Assembly (NCBI RefSeq): GCF_012844455.2
Contig: NZ_JABBCQ020000004.1
Span: 240,979 to 304,978, forward strand
DNA length: 64,000 nt
Direction of reading: 5' to 3'
Source: Comamonas suwonensis
GTDB lineage: Bacteria; Pseudomonadota; Gammaproteobacteria; Burkholderiales; Burkholderiaceae_C
In this document: positions 53,833 to 63,362 of the stretch, in pieces
Layout of the letters: the number at the start of each line of letters is the position of its first letter
Numbering within the stretch: the stretch's first letter is position 1
Program-made: the position numbers and the translations under genes
Notes under the pieces: model-generated
The model's input: only the letters and a program-made list of their open reading frames with translations
Told to the model about the DNA's origin: nothing
Database searches by the model: none

Positions 53833-54699
53833 TCAAGGAAGCTGAGGGCGCACGATGCTCCAAGCAATATCTCCGCCACGGTTTCCTATGAGGTTCAATA
53901 TATTGGCCAAGGCTGCATCTTGCCCAGGTTCTGCCTGAGCCTGACCCCGAAAGCGCCAATGACCTGCAAGCTGTTGGCCTTTTCCACTCAGTCGCAGTGC
54001 ACCTTGCAATGTACCCAGCTCAAACCCCAGGCCGGATCCCGATTGTGCACCCTGAGCGTCGAGAACCAGGCGATAACTGCCCAAGGGGCGCAAGGTGGAA
54101 AGCCGGGATGAAAGCGAGAGCGCTTTCATCTCAAGACTGCCGCGCATGGATGCCGCCTCCAGATTTTGTGACCATTGAAGAAAAGACGAGGTCAGCTGCA
54201 TGCGGCCTTCCAGGCTCAAGGTATTCCAGGGAGTCCCCAAGCCCACAAGCACCTGGGCTGGCAGCTGCCATTCCAGACCGGACAACTGAAACACCTGCTG
54301 AAAAGGCCGCCAGACCAGCTGCAACCCGGGCTTCTGGCAGCAGGCATGCTCGATCAAAGCGCCAATTCCCCAGCCACGGTTTTGCGAGCCTTGATTTGGT
54401 ACCCCAGTGTTCCAGCCCATCTGCAGCCGCCAGCTCAATCGGCCCGGCAGGGCTTGAGCATCACGGCTGCCTGCTCCACCAGCCAGAACCAGCACCGCAG
54501 AGCCATTCCAGATTGAGCCGCGCGCGCCCTGCAGCAAGACTCTCTGCCCGCTTGCCAACGCGACGGCATCGACAACCCAGCGCGCAGGAAAAAACACCAG
54601 CAGACACAGCAAGCCGCCCACCAGTGCACCAGCCAAAGCCCAACGCCAAGGTGCGCCGGCCATGGGCAGCTTTGGCCTTTCAGTTCTGCGCAATCGCAT
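53833..54699 (-). CDS. gspN: Type II secretion system protein N (GspN)
   Basis: This 288-residue bitopic protein has one N-terminal membrane helix (residues 20-40) after a basic start (MRLRRTERPKLP). The periplasmic domain reads VVDAVALASGQRVLLQGARGSIWNGSAVLVL, the typical GspN opening. GspN is an accessory inner-membrane component of type II secretion. The core gsp genes are not in the window, so this copy is detached. It lies 12 bp after the heme oxygenase gene and 3 bp before DUF454, in one transcript with the rhombosortase. Confidence 0.87.
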   Translation of the reverse strand: MRLRRTERPKLPMAGAPWRWALAGALVGGLLCLLVFFPARWVVDAVALASGQRVLLQGARGSIWNGSAVLVLAGGAGSRDAQALPGRLSWRLQMGWNTGVPNQGSQNRGWGIGALIEHACCQKPGLQLVWRPFQQVFQLSGLEWQLPAQVLVGLGTPWNTLSLEGRMQLTSSFLQWSQNLEAASMRGSLEMKALSLSSRLSTLRPLGSYRLVLDAQGAQSGSGLGFELGTLQGALRLSGKGQQLAGHWRFRGQAQAEPGQDAALANILNLIGNRGGDIAWSIVRPQLP

Positions 54700-54711
54700 G
54701 CCGTCTATTGA

Positions 54712-55359
54712 CTAAAGCGCTGGCTCACGGGCCTCGCTGCGATCAACGTCCTCGCTTTCAACAGAGCGAGAGAAATGCTGCTCCAGCAAGCTGCCAAAAC
54801 GGTCATACGCAGCATTGGCACCAGCGATCACCTGATCTTGAATCGCAGCATCACCGAGTGCGGGTGCATCCAGTGATTCCACAAAGGCACGCCAGGCCAG
54901 AGCTCGCCCCCGAGGGTAGGCCGCCAGATTGCGAGCGCCAAATGTTTCCGACAGGCCCAGCCGCTCCTTGGCTTCCTTGAACAAAAAGGCCGCGCCCAAG
55001 GTGGAGCCTTCCGACACATACAGCCAGCCCAAAGCCTCGGGCATGCCAACCCCTTCACTGGCCAGCGCGCTTTGAGGCACAGCAACTCCCAGATCCGCCA
55101 AATCTGCCAGCGAAGCCTCTTCACGCCCACGAGCCTCCAGATCAGGGACCACAGTCTTCACAGCGGCGTCATGAAACAAGTGCTCCACATCGCGTTGGAA
55201 CAGGTACTGAGCCGCCACAAAGCGCGCGTAGTGACCAAGATCCGCAAATGGATTGCACTGCTCCATCAACACATGCATGCGCTCATGCTGCTGGGCTGTT
55301 TCGGCCCTGAGGCGCTGAGACAGTCTGGAGCCGCTCACGGGGTCGGTTTGAGCATTCAT
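54712..55359 (-). CDS. Heme oxygenase (BphO/HemO-like)
   Basis: This 215-residue protein has RLSQRLRAETAQQHERMHVLME with the proximal heme ligand His25 and the distal-helix region ALGWLYVSEGSTLGAAFLFKEA. The family opens heme to biliverdin, CO and Fe2+. The preferred start is the ATG at 55359 (MNAQTDPVSG). It sits downstream of the TonB-dependent heme receptor in the same direction, consistent with release of iron from imported heme. A role in bilin supply for phytochrome is possible, but no phytochrome gene is here. Confidence 0.9.
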   Translation of the reverse strand: MNAQTDPVSGSRLSQRLRAETAQQHERMHVLMEQCNPFADLGHYARFVAAQYLFQRDVEHLFHDAAVKTVVPDLEARGREEASLADLADLGVAVPQSALASEGVGMPEALGWLYVSEGSTLGAAFLFKEAKERLGLSETFGARNLAAYPRGRALAWRAFVESLDAPALGDAAIQDQVIAGANAAYDRFGSLLEQHFSRSVESEDVDRSEAREPAL

Positions 55360-55452
55360 AAGATTTCCTTGCTTCAATTCAATGAGTGAAGCGGCCCCCA
55401 AGGCATTGCATCGGCGTGCAACAAACCGTGAAGACCGCTTGGCCGTTCCGCC

Positions 55453-57381
55453 TCAGTGTTGGGACGATGGGGATACTCGGCGGCGCGTCCAGGCCAGAAC
55501 GGCCAGCGGTGCCAGCAGCAGAGCGCTCAATGGACCGCCACCGCCGCCATTGCTGTTGCCGCTGTTATTGCCGCTGTTGTTGTTGCCTGTGCTGCCGGTT
55601 CCACCAGTTCCCGTGTCTGGCTTTGTCACGGCGGTGGCCTGCACGCTGACTTTGCTAGTTACAGGCTGGCCGTCGTTCTGACTGCTGCAAGTCAAGGTGT
55701 AACTGTTCTCTCCCTCGGCTGCCAGCACCACCGGCACCTTGCTGGCACTGGTTTGCTGCGCACCACTCCACGCGCCACTGGCACTGCAGCTGTTGGCCTG
55801 GCTGGTAACCCAGCTCAGCTCAATGGTGGAGCCCACGGCAGCCGTGGCCACAGAGGCCGTCAACGGCTGGCTGAATGCAGCAATGGGCAGGGGCACGTCG
55901 ATGGAGAAGATCGTGCCATTGCCGGGCGCGCTCGTTGTCGTCGTCACCGGTTGGCCATTACCACCGGCGTTGGCTGCGCCATAGAGCTTCTGCACACCGC
56001 CCACGACCGCGCCAGCGCTCAGGCCGGTCAGGCTTCCGCCTTCGCTGCCCATGTCGAAACGATGCAGGACTTCGTAGCTGTCGTCCGCGTGATCGGCAGT
56101 GGCCCCAATCTTGATGCGGTACAGAGTTCCTGCGCCATACGGCGTGCCCAGGCCGGTTTTGGGCGCGTTCATGGTCGAACCATCGGTGGCCGTCGTTCCG
56201 TAGATATTGCCGTCTGCGGCCAGTACCAGCGGACCGGATGGAGCGTTACCGTCGGCCTGCGCAGTGCCATCGAGCGCCACAGTGTCAGCGCCGCGGAAAT
56301 AGTGCACGACGGCAAAGCTCTTGGGGTCCGATTTCTTCACGCGCCAGATCGTTCCGCCGTAACGGTTGTCCATTGCATTGCCCGCCGTGGGCGCATTGAA
56401 TTGCGTCGTGCCGTACAACCATTCACCGACCTCGACCATGCCCACCACACGCGCGCCCTTGGCCGTTGGCTCACCATCGCGAGCTCGCATAAAGGTGTGC
56501 AGCAGTTCGACCTTGGACGAATCCAGCGTACCCTTTCCGGCAACGCCTTCCTCGATGGCCGCCGTACTCAACTTGACCAGCGTTCCCACCGAGCGCCCCT
56601 GGTAGTCCGTGGTAAGCGTACTGTCCACCACGCCATTGGCTGATACTCCGGTCAGCACATACAAGGCCTGGTCCTTGCTGCTCCACACACTGGCAACCGG
56701 CGCACCGCCCTTGAGATGCAACTGCTTGTTGCCTTGTTGCTCCTCGTAATCGCAGAAATTCAGCACCTTGGAGTAGCTCTGATCGGCATTCATGCGCCAC
56801 AGAATATTGGCCGTGGTAGTCGCACCGCAAGCCGATGCCGATTCACCCGATCCCATATAGAGATTGCCTGCGGTGTCGAGGGCCATGGTTCCCAGTGGCT
56901 TGAAGCTGGGTGCGGGCAGCGCCACAGCCTTGCCGCCCTTGATACTGAAGACTGCGCCTGCAGTTTCCCAGGGAACGCCACCCGGTGGGACGGCACCATT
57001 GCCAGCAACAAAAAAGCCACCATCGGCCGTAGGCACCAGTGGGGTCGAGCCCTGGTAGATGCTGCCCAGCAGTTCGAAGCGGTGGTTGGCACCCGTGGTG
57101 TCGAGGCCATAGACCGTACCCTGGCCCCAGAAGGCAGGCGCAACGGCCGTCGCGCCCAGGAAAGTGTGACCATAGAGGCGGCCATCAGCAGCCAGCACCG
57201 GTGGCACGGCCGGCTTGGCACCACCGTTGTTGATGCCGCCAAACTTGTGCAACACCGTGGGCTTGAAGGCGGCTGGCAGCGTCTGTGCCACGGCATGCGC
57301 CAAGGGCAGAGCCAGTGCCAGAGCGGGAACTGCGACACGTGCAACACGCCGCAGAGCGGGTTGGATTGAATTCATGGCCAT
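55453..57381 (-). CDS. Secreted GloVer-repeat protein with GlyGly-CTERM-like tail (paralogue 2)
   Basis: This 642-residue protein has a Sec signal (VAVPALALALPLAHAVAQ) and about five Gloeo_Verruco (GloVer) repeats, e.g. LAADGNIYGTTATDG ending GAGTLYRI. An Ig-like domain with paired Cys follows (TIELSWVTSQANSCSASGAW to YTLTCSSQND), then a Gly/Asn-rich linker. The C-terminal tail is GGGGGPLSALLLAPLAVLA followed by WTRRR. The tail (Gly run, hydrophobic helix, basic end) fits rhombosortase substrates. The ATG at 57381 follows AGGA. It is a paralogue of the next upstream gene. Confidence 0.82.
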   Translation of the reverse strand: MAMNSIQPALRRVARVAVPALALALPLAHAVAQTLPAAFKPTVLHKFGGINNGGAKPAVPPVLAADGRLYGHTFLGATAVAPAFWGQGTVYGLDTTGANHRFELLGSIYQGSTPLVPTADGGFFVAGNGAVPPGGVPWETAGAVFSIKGGKAVALPAPSFKPLGTMALDTAGNLYMGSGESASACGATTTANILWRMNADQSYSKVLNFCDYEEQQGNKQLHLKGGAPVASVWSSKDQALYVLTGVSANGVVDSTLTTDYQGRSVGTLVKLSTAAIEEGVAGKGTLDSSKVELLHTFMRARDGEPTAKGARVVGMVEVGEWLYGTTQFNAPTAGNAMDNRYGGTIWRVKKSDPKSFAVVHYFRGADTVALDGTAQADGNAPSGPLVLAADGNIYGTTATDGSTMNAPKTGLGTPYGAGTLYRIKIGATADHADDSYEVLHRFDMGSEGGSLTGLSAGAVVGGVQKLYGAANAGGNGQPVTTTTSAPGNGTIFSIDVPLPIAAFSQPLTASVATAAVGSTIELSWVTSQANSCSASGAWSGAQQTSASKVPVVLAAEGENSYTLTCSSQNDGQPVTSKVSVQATAVTKPDTGTGGTGSTGNNNSGNNSGNSNGGGGGPLSALLLAPLAVLAWTRRRVSPSSQH

Positions 57382-57421
57382 TGACTTTCCTGGTGTAAAA
57401 AACGATGAGAAAAGGACACGC

Positions 57422-59560
57422 TCAACCGAGCGTCTGGGAGTTGCGTGCTGCGCAGCGCTGTGTGCGGCGGCGGTAGACCGCCAAGCCCGCCAAGGGAGCC
57501 AAAAGCCACAAAGCCAAAGGCCCGCCGCCGCCATTGCCGTAGGAGACCTGATTGCCGTCTTCGGCGGTTGCCGGGGTGCTGACATAGACCACGGCGGCAG
57601 CAGAAACCTGAGCGCCTGCTGCGCCGCCTGCCACATCACAGGTCAGGGTGTAGCGATAAGTGCCTCGGGCCGGACGTAGCTCGACGCTGCCCTGTGTGGC
57701 CACAGAGCCCACCCAATCACCTGCTGTCGATGCCGCCGTGCATTGCTTGGTGTTGTTGGTGATCCAGGTCAGCGAGACGGTTTCTCCAGCCTTGATCTCA
57801 CCAGCGCTGGCGACCAGGCTGGCGTCAGCACGCGGGGTTTCTGCTGAATCCACCGCGAGCTGGAAAACGGTGCCGAAATCAGTGGCTACGGTCAGGGCCG
57901 CACTGTTCAGATAGTGGCCGCCCATGGCCGTCACGCCATACAGACGGCCGTCAGAGCCAGTGCGCACGCCTACGGGTTTGCGACCATCTTTGCCGGAGAA
58001 GGAGTGCACCAGCTCAAAACCGCTTTGCGTCACCTGGCCGTCGCCATTCACCACCATGCTTGCCGGCCGGATACGGTAGACCGCACCGCAGCCGACTTCG
58101 GAATTGGCCGCAGCGCTGGACGGCACGCACAGATTACCCCCACCGGACATGGTGGTGCCATAGATAGCACCATCCGCCCCCAGAGCCATGGGGCCGCGCG
58201 GCGTGGCACCGTCGGCATTGCTGAAGGTATGGACGATCTGCAAAGGCCCGCCCGCCTTGGCAATGCGGTACAGTGCGCCATAGGGCTTGGGGCCGTCGTA
58301 ATAGGGCAAATCCTTGATGTAGCTCAGCGTGGCGCTTGGTGCCCACTTGCGCGAGCCGCAGGACGGGTTGTCGCGCGTGACGCTCTTGATCCAGGTACCG
58401 GTGAGGCTGCTGTTGCCATGCACATAGCAGTCGCCCACCGAAGTCCCTCCGTACAGATAGCCATCGCCGCCATCAATCAGCGAAGACAGGCTGTGCTCTT
58501 GCCCAGAGCCCATGGTCCGATTGGTCACGTCCCCGCCGGCCGTCACCCCCGCTTCGTAAGGAATGCCGCTGGGATAGAGCACAAAGCCTTCGCTGTTGGC
58601 GTTGTCATGGATGTTGATTTCGCCTTCTGCCAACGTGAAGGTATGCAGCACGGCAAAGCCCGAGCCGTCGGCTGCATTGATGCGGTAGAGCGTGCCCGTG
58701 GGCGTGGTTGTGGCGGTCGGCGTCGATGGTGCCAGCGGCAATCCGCGGTTGTAAGCGGTCACGCCATACAGAACACCATCCTTGCCCAGAATCAGGTCGT
58801 TTGCCGTCTGGCGCATGCCTGAAGGCCCGACGGAAAACTCATGCAGCGTGCTGACGCTGCCGGAGGCGATATGGAGCTTGAAAATTCGCCCCTGCCCCTT
58901 GGGCCCCTTGTCGATGCCATACAGGTTGTCCTGCGCATCAATGACCAATGCGCCATTGGGCGAGTACAGCTGGCCGCGCGTACCCTGCACCAAGGCGGAA
59001 TTGGCACCGTCATAGTCGGTGCGGACAATGACGCCCAGACCCACGGCTGGTGAATAGGAGATATCGCTGGGCTTGTTCTTGCCGGCGTTCCTCTCGCCAT
59101 TAATGGTCGTCATTACCGCATACAGGCTGCCGTCAGATGCGCGCACCGGCGTGCCCGAGATGCGGCCGTGCAGATCATTGGCCGGGTTATAGGCTACGCG
59201 CTCGTAGACCGAGACACCGGCTCGCATGGTGTACATGCCAAACGCGGTGTACATCTGCGAGGGCAGAACTGATGGCCCGCCGCCGTTGAAACCACCAAAC
59301 AGATAGCCGGCGCTTGAACCAGGGCGCACTGCATACAAAGGCGGCGAACTGGGGTAACGGGCTCCGGGCCAGCCAATGGTTCCGTCAGGCGTGGTCACGT
59401 CATCCCCTGCAGGGCGCAGCGAGGTGAGCGTGGTCAGCTTCACATCGCCAACCTTGGTCTGGGCAGCGGCAGGCAAGGCAGCGCACAGCGCGCCGACGGC
59501 CAGGCAGGCAGCCACGCTGCGACGCCATGGTCTGTCATGGGGAACGGAAAAGGACATCAT
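57422..59560 (-). CDS. Secreted GloVer-repeat protein with GlyGly-CTERM-like tail (paralogue 1)
   Basis: This 712-residue protein has a signal peptide (PWRRSVAACLAVGALCAALPAAAQ) and about six GloVer repeats, e.g. IDAQDNLYGIDKGPKGQGRIF, LGADGAIYGTTMSGGGN and GSDGRLYGVTAMGGHYLNS. An Ig-like domain follows (TVSLTWITNNTKQCTAAS to YRYTLTCDVAGG). The tail is GNGGGGPLALWLLAPLAGLA followed by VYRRR. It starts 55 bp after the heme-receptor stop, implying cotranscription. The repeats resemble beta-propeller blades; a ligand is not known. Confidence 0.82.
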   Translation of the reverse strand: MMSFSVPHDRPWRRSVAACLAVGALCAALPAAAQTKVGDVKLTTLTSLRPAGDDVTTPDGTIGWPGARYPSSPPLYAVRPGSSAGYLFGGFNGGGPSVLPSQMYTAFGMYTMRAGVSVYERVAYNPANDLHGRISGTPVRASDGSLYAVMTTINGERNAGKNKPSDISYSPAVGLGVIVRTDYDGANSALVQGTRGQLYSPNGALVIDAQDNLYGIDKGPKGQGRIFKLHIASGSVSTLHEFSVGPSGMRQTANDLILGKDGVLYGVTAYNRGLPLAPSTPTATTTPTGTLYRINAADGSGFAVLHTFTLAEGEINIHDNANSEGFVLYPSGIPYEAGVTAGGDVTNRTMGSGQEHSLSSLIDGGDGYLYGGTSVGDCYVHGNSSLTGTWIKSVTRDNPSCGSRKWAPSATLSYIKDLPYYDGPKPYGALYRIAKAGGPLQIVHTFSNADGATPRGPMALGADGAIYGTTMSGGGNLCVPSSAAANSEVGCGAVYRIRPASMVVNGDGQVTQSGFELVHSFSGKDGRKPVGVRTGSDGRLYGVTAMGGHYLNSAALTVATDFGTVFQLAVDSAETPRADASLVASAGEIKAGETVSLTWITNNTKQCTAASTAGDWVGSVATQGSVELRPARGTYRYTLTCDVAGGAAGAQVSAAAVVYVSTPATAEDGNQVSYGNGGGGPLALWLLAPLAGLAVYRRRTQRCAARNSQTLG

Positions 59561-59615
59561 GTGAATCTCGAGCAAAGCAATGGGGGGATGAGGTCTGACA
59601 TACGCAGACCGCGAA

Positions 59616-62219
59616 TCAGAACGTGATTGACAAGGTTGCAGTGGCCGTGCGACCGGGGCCAATGAAGTAGCTGCCGCCCTGCATTTCGGAATAGTTCAGG
59701 TCGCGCAGGTTGTTGATGGCAACACGCAAGATGGCATTCGACGAAAGCTCGTAACTGGCCCACAGGTCGAACAGCCGCCAGGACTTCTGGTTGTAGCGCT
59801 CGCCCTGTGCCGTCCACACACTGCTATTGGTGCTGGGCGCCTGAAAGCGCATGCGACCGCCGAGGGTGAGTTTTTTGTCCAGCAACCGCACGCCGGCGCT
59901 CAGGCTGGCGGTTTTCTTGGGTGGCAGCACATACCAGATGTTGGCGTCACCCGCCTCGCCCAGATTGTTGTGGGGGTAGCCCGTCAGGCTGCCCAGAGGA
60001 AAGGAGTCATACCCGCCTTTGCCGGTATTGACGAGCATGTGGGTGTAGTTGAGGCTGCCGAAAACGCGGCCGTTGTCATAGTCGCCCTGCAGCTCCAGAC
60101 CTTTGCTGCGAAAAGGGTCCTGCAGGTTCACATAGGCATACGGCCCGAGCAAGCCACCGCCCGCAGTGTCTATGGGCGACATGATGCGCGCCAGGGTCAC
60201 ATAGTCCTTGACCTTGTTGTTGAACCAGGCAGCCTTCACGCGCAGCTTGTCGCCGCGACTGAGAACGTCGTCAAACATGCCGTTGGCACCGACTTCCCAA
60301 TTGCGCGAACGCTCGGCACGCAAATCCGGATTGGGGTAGTAAGGGAAGAGACTGCCCGTGTGCTGGCCCCACATCAGCGCCTCGGTCAGCGCTGGCGGGC
60401 GCATGCCACGCCCTGCGCTGGCAAACAGCTGCACAGACTCTATGGGTTTGAGCGCGAGTGCCAGACGGGGCGCAAACGCACCATCGTTGCGATCCGCCTT
60501 GAAACGGGTGTACAAGGCCGTGGCAGGCGGGCGCACGCCTGGAGGATTGATGAGAGAGCCCACACGCATGCGTCCATCACCCTGCATGCCATACCAGTCA
60601 TAGCGCAGGCCACCGGTCAGCTCCAGCCAGTCGCTGTGCATCCAGTTGACTTCACCGAACAGGCTGGCCACGGTGCGCTTGCCTTTGGGGGTAGCGCCCG
60701 AATACAAAGCCGTCGTACCGGCGTCTGCGCCCACGGACAGAGCCTGCGCCTGCGGATCGGTCCAGTCATGAAAGAACTCCGCTCCGGTCTTGACCAGTGC
60801 CGCATCCTTAGGCCCCCACTCAAGGCGGGAGGTGTTCTCCAGCGTGCCGCCCACAGTACTGGTCTGGTAACGCAGATCGTAGGCGTATGAGTCCAGCGTG
60901 CCACCCGCATAGCGGTGGGCCTGGTTGCGGGTGCGGGTGTAGTAGAGGCTGGACTTGAGATCCACCAGGGCGTTTTCAGACAGACTCCAGGTGTAGTTGG
61001 CCAACAAGGTGTCGGTGCGCACATGGTTAAGAATGCCGCCGCCACTGGCCGACTGTGGCTTCTCGCCAAACTTCGCATCCATGCCGATATAGCTGAGCTT
61101 GATCTGCTGCTCGGGCGCAAAACGCCAGCTACCCTTGAGCAAGACCGAGGTCTGGTCTTGTGAGGTCAGCTGGCTCACGCCATGCGTGGTTGCATCCTTC
61201 TGGCTGGAAGCCGATTCACGTCGGCCTTTTTCAAACTCGCCCACTTTTTTTCGACTGACCAGCATCACCATATCGACGTCTTCGCTGGGTTTGAGACCCA
61301 GGGCCGCACTACCGGCAAAGTGATAGCCATTGCTGCCGCTGGAAAGGTTCAGGCGAGCGCCCCGGGTCTTGTCTTCCTTGACCAGATCGTCTGCCTCCAA
61401 CGTGCGAAAGTTGACGACGCCGGCAATCATTCCCGCGCCGCCCACTGTGGAGGTCGGACCTTTGGAGATGTCCACTCCGCCGATCATTTCCGGGTCCAGG
61501 TAGACTGAACCGTTGGAGCCATGGCCGCTTTGCTGGTAGTTCTGGCGCGTGCCGTCAATCATGACGTTGACGCGCCCGAAGTCCTGCATGCCGCGAATAT
61601 TCACGGAAACGCCCGGGTCCCTACGGCTTTGCGAGGTGTAAACCCCGGGTACCTCGGCCAGCACATCGGCGGTATTGCGTGGCGGCAGTCGGTCAATTTC
61701 TTCGCGCGTGACCACGGCCACCGAGCCGGCCGTCTCGAACACCTGCTGGCGCGCATCTTTTTTGGCGACCACCGTCACCTCGTTCATATTTCGCTCCAGC
61801 GCACCGCCCGCTGCCCCCGCTGCATTTTTCTGAGCGCGAGCCGGTGTAGGTCGAATGCGCCATGCGCCCTGCCCTTCACTTTGGGCTTGCAACGGGTGAC
61901 TTTCCAGCAGCGAATCCAGCACGCCCTGAACCGTGGCCACGCCCTTGAAGCCTCGACTTTGCTTGCCTTGAACCAGTTCAGGATCGAAGGCGATCATGAC
62001 CTGTGCCTCTCGAGCCAGCTGGTTCAACGCCGTCTCCACGGAGGCCGACGGAATCGAGAACGAGCGCAATGCCTTGTCGGCGGCATGGGTGGCAGGCTGG
62101 GCATTGGCAGCCAACGGCGTCAGACCCGAACCCAGACTGACAGCCGCAGCGGCCATGGCGAGCACGGTAGGACGCCAATAGGCAGGAGCACGCATGCGCG
62201 GCAAACGACGGGAGGGCAT
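59616..62219 (-). CDS. TonB-dependent heme/hemoglobin receptor with STN signalling domain
   Basis: This 867-residue outer-membrane receptor has a signal peptide to about residue 40, a secretin/TonB N-terminal (STN) domain at about 52-122 (FSIPSASVETALNQLAREAQVMIAFDP) and a TonB box near NEVTVVAKKD (146-155). A plug domain and 22-strand barrel follow, ending in a C-terminal Phe. The heme-receptor segment ASAGRGMRPPALTEAL followed by PYYPNPDLRAERSRNWE corresponds to the FRAP-NPDL region. STN plus the upstream FecR and sigma genes indicates cell-surface signalling. The ATG at 62219 follows AAAGGA. Confidence 0.93.
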   Translation of the reverse strand: MPSRRLPRMRAPAYWRPTVLAMAAAAVSLGSGLTPLAANAQPATHAADKALRSFSIPSASVETALNQLAREAQVMIAFDPELVQGKQSRGFKGVATVQGVLDSLLESHPLQAQSEGQGAWRIRPTPARAQKNAAGAAGGALERNMNEVTVVAKKDARQQVFETAGSVAVVTREEIDRLPPRNTADVLAEVPGVYTSQSRRDPGVSVNIRGMQDFGRVNVMIDGTRQNYQQSGHGSNGSVYLDPEMIGGVDISKGPTSTVGGAGMIAGVVNFRTLEADDLVKEDKTRGARLNLSSGSNGYHFAGSAALGLKPSEDVDMVMLVSRKKVGEFEKGRRESASSQKDATTHGVSQLTSQDQTSVLLKGSWRFAPEQQIKLSYIGMDAKFGEKPQSASGGGILNHVRTDTLLANYTWSLSENALVDLKSSLYYTRTRNQAHRYAGGTLDSYAYDLRYQTSTVGGTLENTSRLEWGPKDAALVKTGAEFFHDWTDPQAQALSVGADAGTTALYSGATPKGKRTVASLFGEVNWMHSDWLELTGGLRYDWYGMQGDGRMRVGSLINPPGVRPPATALYTRFKADRNDGAFAPRLALALKPIESVQLFASAGRGMRPPALTEALMWGQHTGSLFPYYPNPDLRAERSRNWEVGANGMFDDVLSRGDKLRVKAAWFNNKVKDYVTLARIMSPIDTAGGGLLGPYAYVNLQDPFRSKGLELQGDYDNGRVFGSLNYTHMLVNTGKGGYDSFPLGSLTGYPHNNLGEAGDANIWYVLPPKKTASLSAGVRLLDKKLTLGGRMRFQAPSTNSSVWTAQGERYNQKSWRLFDLWASYELSSNAILRVAINNLRDLNYSEMQGGSYFIGPGRTATATLSITF

Positions 62220-62369
62220 TGCAAAGTCCTTTCATGAAAGCCCCCGCATCTGACCAACCGAACGACGAGTCTGTTTGAGGCGCTACTGTTAACAAGGACG
62301 AAGCAGTTCGCCAAACCCGTAATGTTTTTGCAAAATTTTTTGGCGATGCCTGTGCCAAGCCCTGCGAGT

Positions 62370-63362
62370 TCAGCCTCGCGGCACCAGCGTGACCCAATAA
62401 CGCGTGCGTCGGCGCAGCTCTATAGGCCAGGTTTTTTGCAGCAGGTCCAGGCTGCGCTCGGTGTCCTTCAAGCTGAAGACCCCAGAGATGCGCAGCTGCG
62501 CCACCCGCTCGTCGCAGGCAAGATGACCGAGCCGGTAACGACCCAGCTGCTCCAGCACCGCAGCCAGCGGCATGCTGCGCGCCACCAGCACGCCGTCCGT
62601 CCAGGCATCACTGTCACCATCACTGGCTTCCAAATCATGTACCTGACTGGCATCAAACCAGGCTTGCTGGCCTTGGCGCAGAACCCGAACCTCGGAGGAT
62701 CCATGAGGCCTTAGCTCCACCGCATCGCTTTGCACCTGCACCTGGGTGCCGTCTGCCTGCAGATGGGTCTGAAACCGGGTACCCAGCGCCCTCACCTGGC
62801 CATGCAGCGTCTGCACCACCAGGGGTCGATAGCGCTGTGCGCTGGCATCTGTGCCCGAGGTCAAGACGATTCGCCCCTTGATCAAGACCAGACGACGTTC
62901 GTCCGCATCAAAGCGCAAATCCACGGCCGTCGCGGTATCCATCAGCAGCACCGAGCCGTCGGTCAGCACCACGCGGCGCACTTCACCCACACCGGTGCGC
63001 AGATCGGCCAACATGGCGCTCTCCGACCAGGGCTGGCGCAGCAACAGCGCCGTACCTCCAACCCCCACGGCAACGCTCAGCAAACCCATGGCTTTGCGCC
63101 GCCCCATATGCTTGCGGGCCACATCCATGGTTTGCTGCGCCAGGGCCGAGGGAACGTCCGGCATGGCGGCAAAACGACCTTGAATGCCCTGCAGCCGCTC
63201 CCAGGCCAGGGCATGTTCGGGGGCTGCCTCTCGCCAGCGCAGGCATTCGTCCCAGGCCCCGGGCGAAGCGCTACCGGATTGCAGCCTCACCATCCAGGCA
63301 ATCGCCTGCTGCACCACGGCGGGCGAGGGCTCATTCGGCGCGGCGCGGGCAAAACCGCTCAT
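62370..63362 (-). CDS. FecR-family anti-sigma/sigma-regulator
   Basis: This 330-residue bitopic protein has an N-terminal cytoplasmic segment with WMVRLQSGSASPGAWDECLRWREAAPEHALAWERL (DUF4880/FecR N-terminal), a membrane helix at about 94-112 (AMGLLSVAVGVGGTALLL) and a periplasmic FecR domain (DLRTGVGEVRRVVLTDGSVLLMDTATAVDLRF). It passes the receptor signal to the sigma factor. Its ATG overlaps the sigma stop (ATGA). Confidence 0.93.
   Translation of the reverse strand: MSGFARAAPNEPSPAVVQQAIAWMVRLQSGSASPGAWDECLRWREAAPEHALAWERLQGIQGRFAAMPDVPSALAQQTMDVARKHMGRRKAMGLLSVAVGVGGTALLLRQPWSESAMLADLRTGVGEVRRVVLTDGSVLLMDTATAVDLRFDADERRLVLIKGRIVLTSGTDASAQRYRPLVVQTLHGQVRALGTRFQTHLQADGTQVQVQSDAVELRPHGSSEVRVLRQGQQAWFDASQVHDLEASDGDSDAWTDGVLVARSMPLAAVLEQLGRYRLGHLACDERVAQLRISGVFSLKDTERSLDLLQKTWPIELRRRTRYWVTLVPRG

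Noticed and set aside
55456..56643. 395-codon open frame opposite GloVer paralogue 2
   Set aside because: Shadow frame; the - strand protein has signal peptide, repeats and tail.
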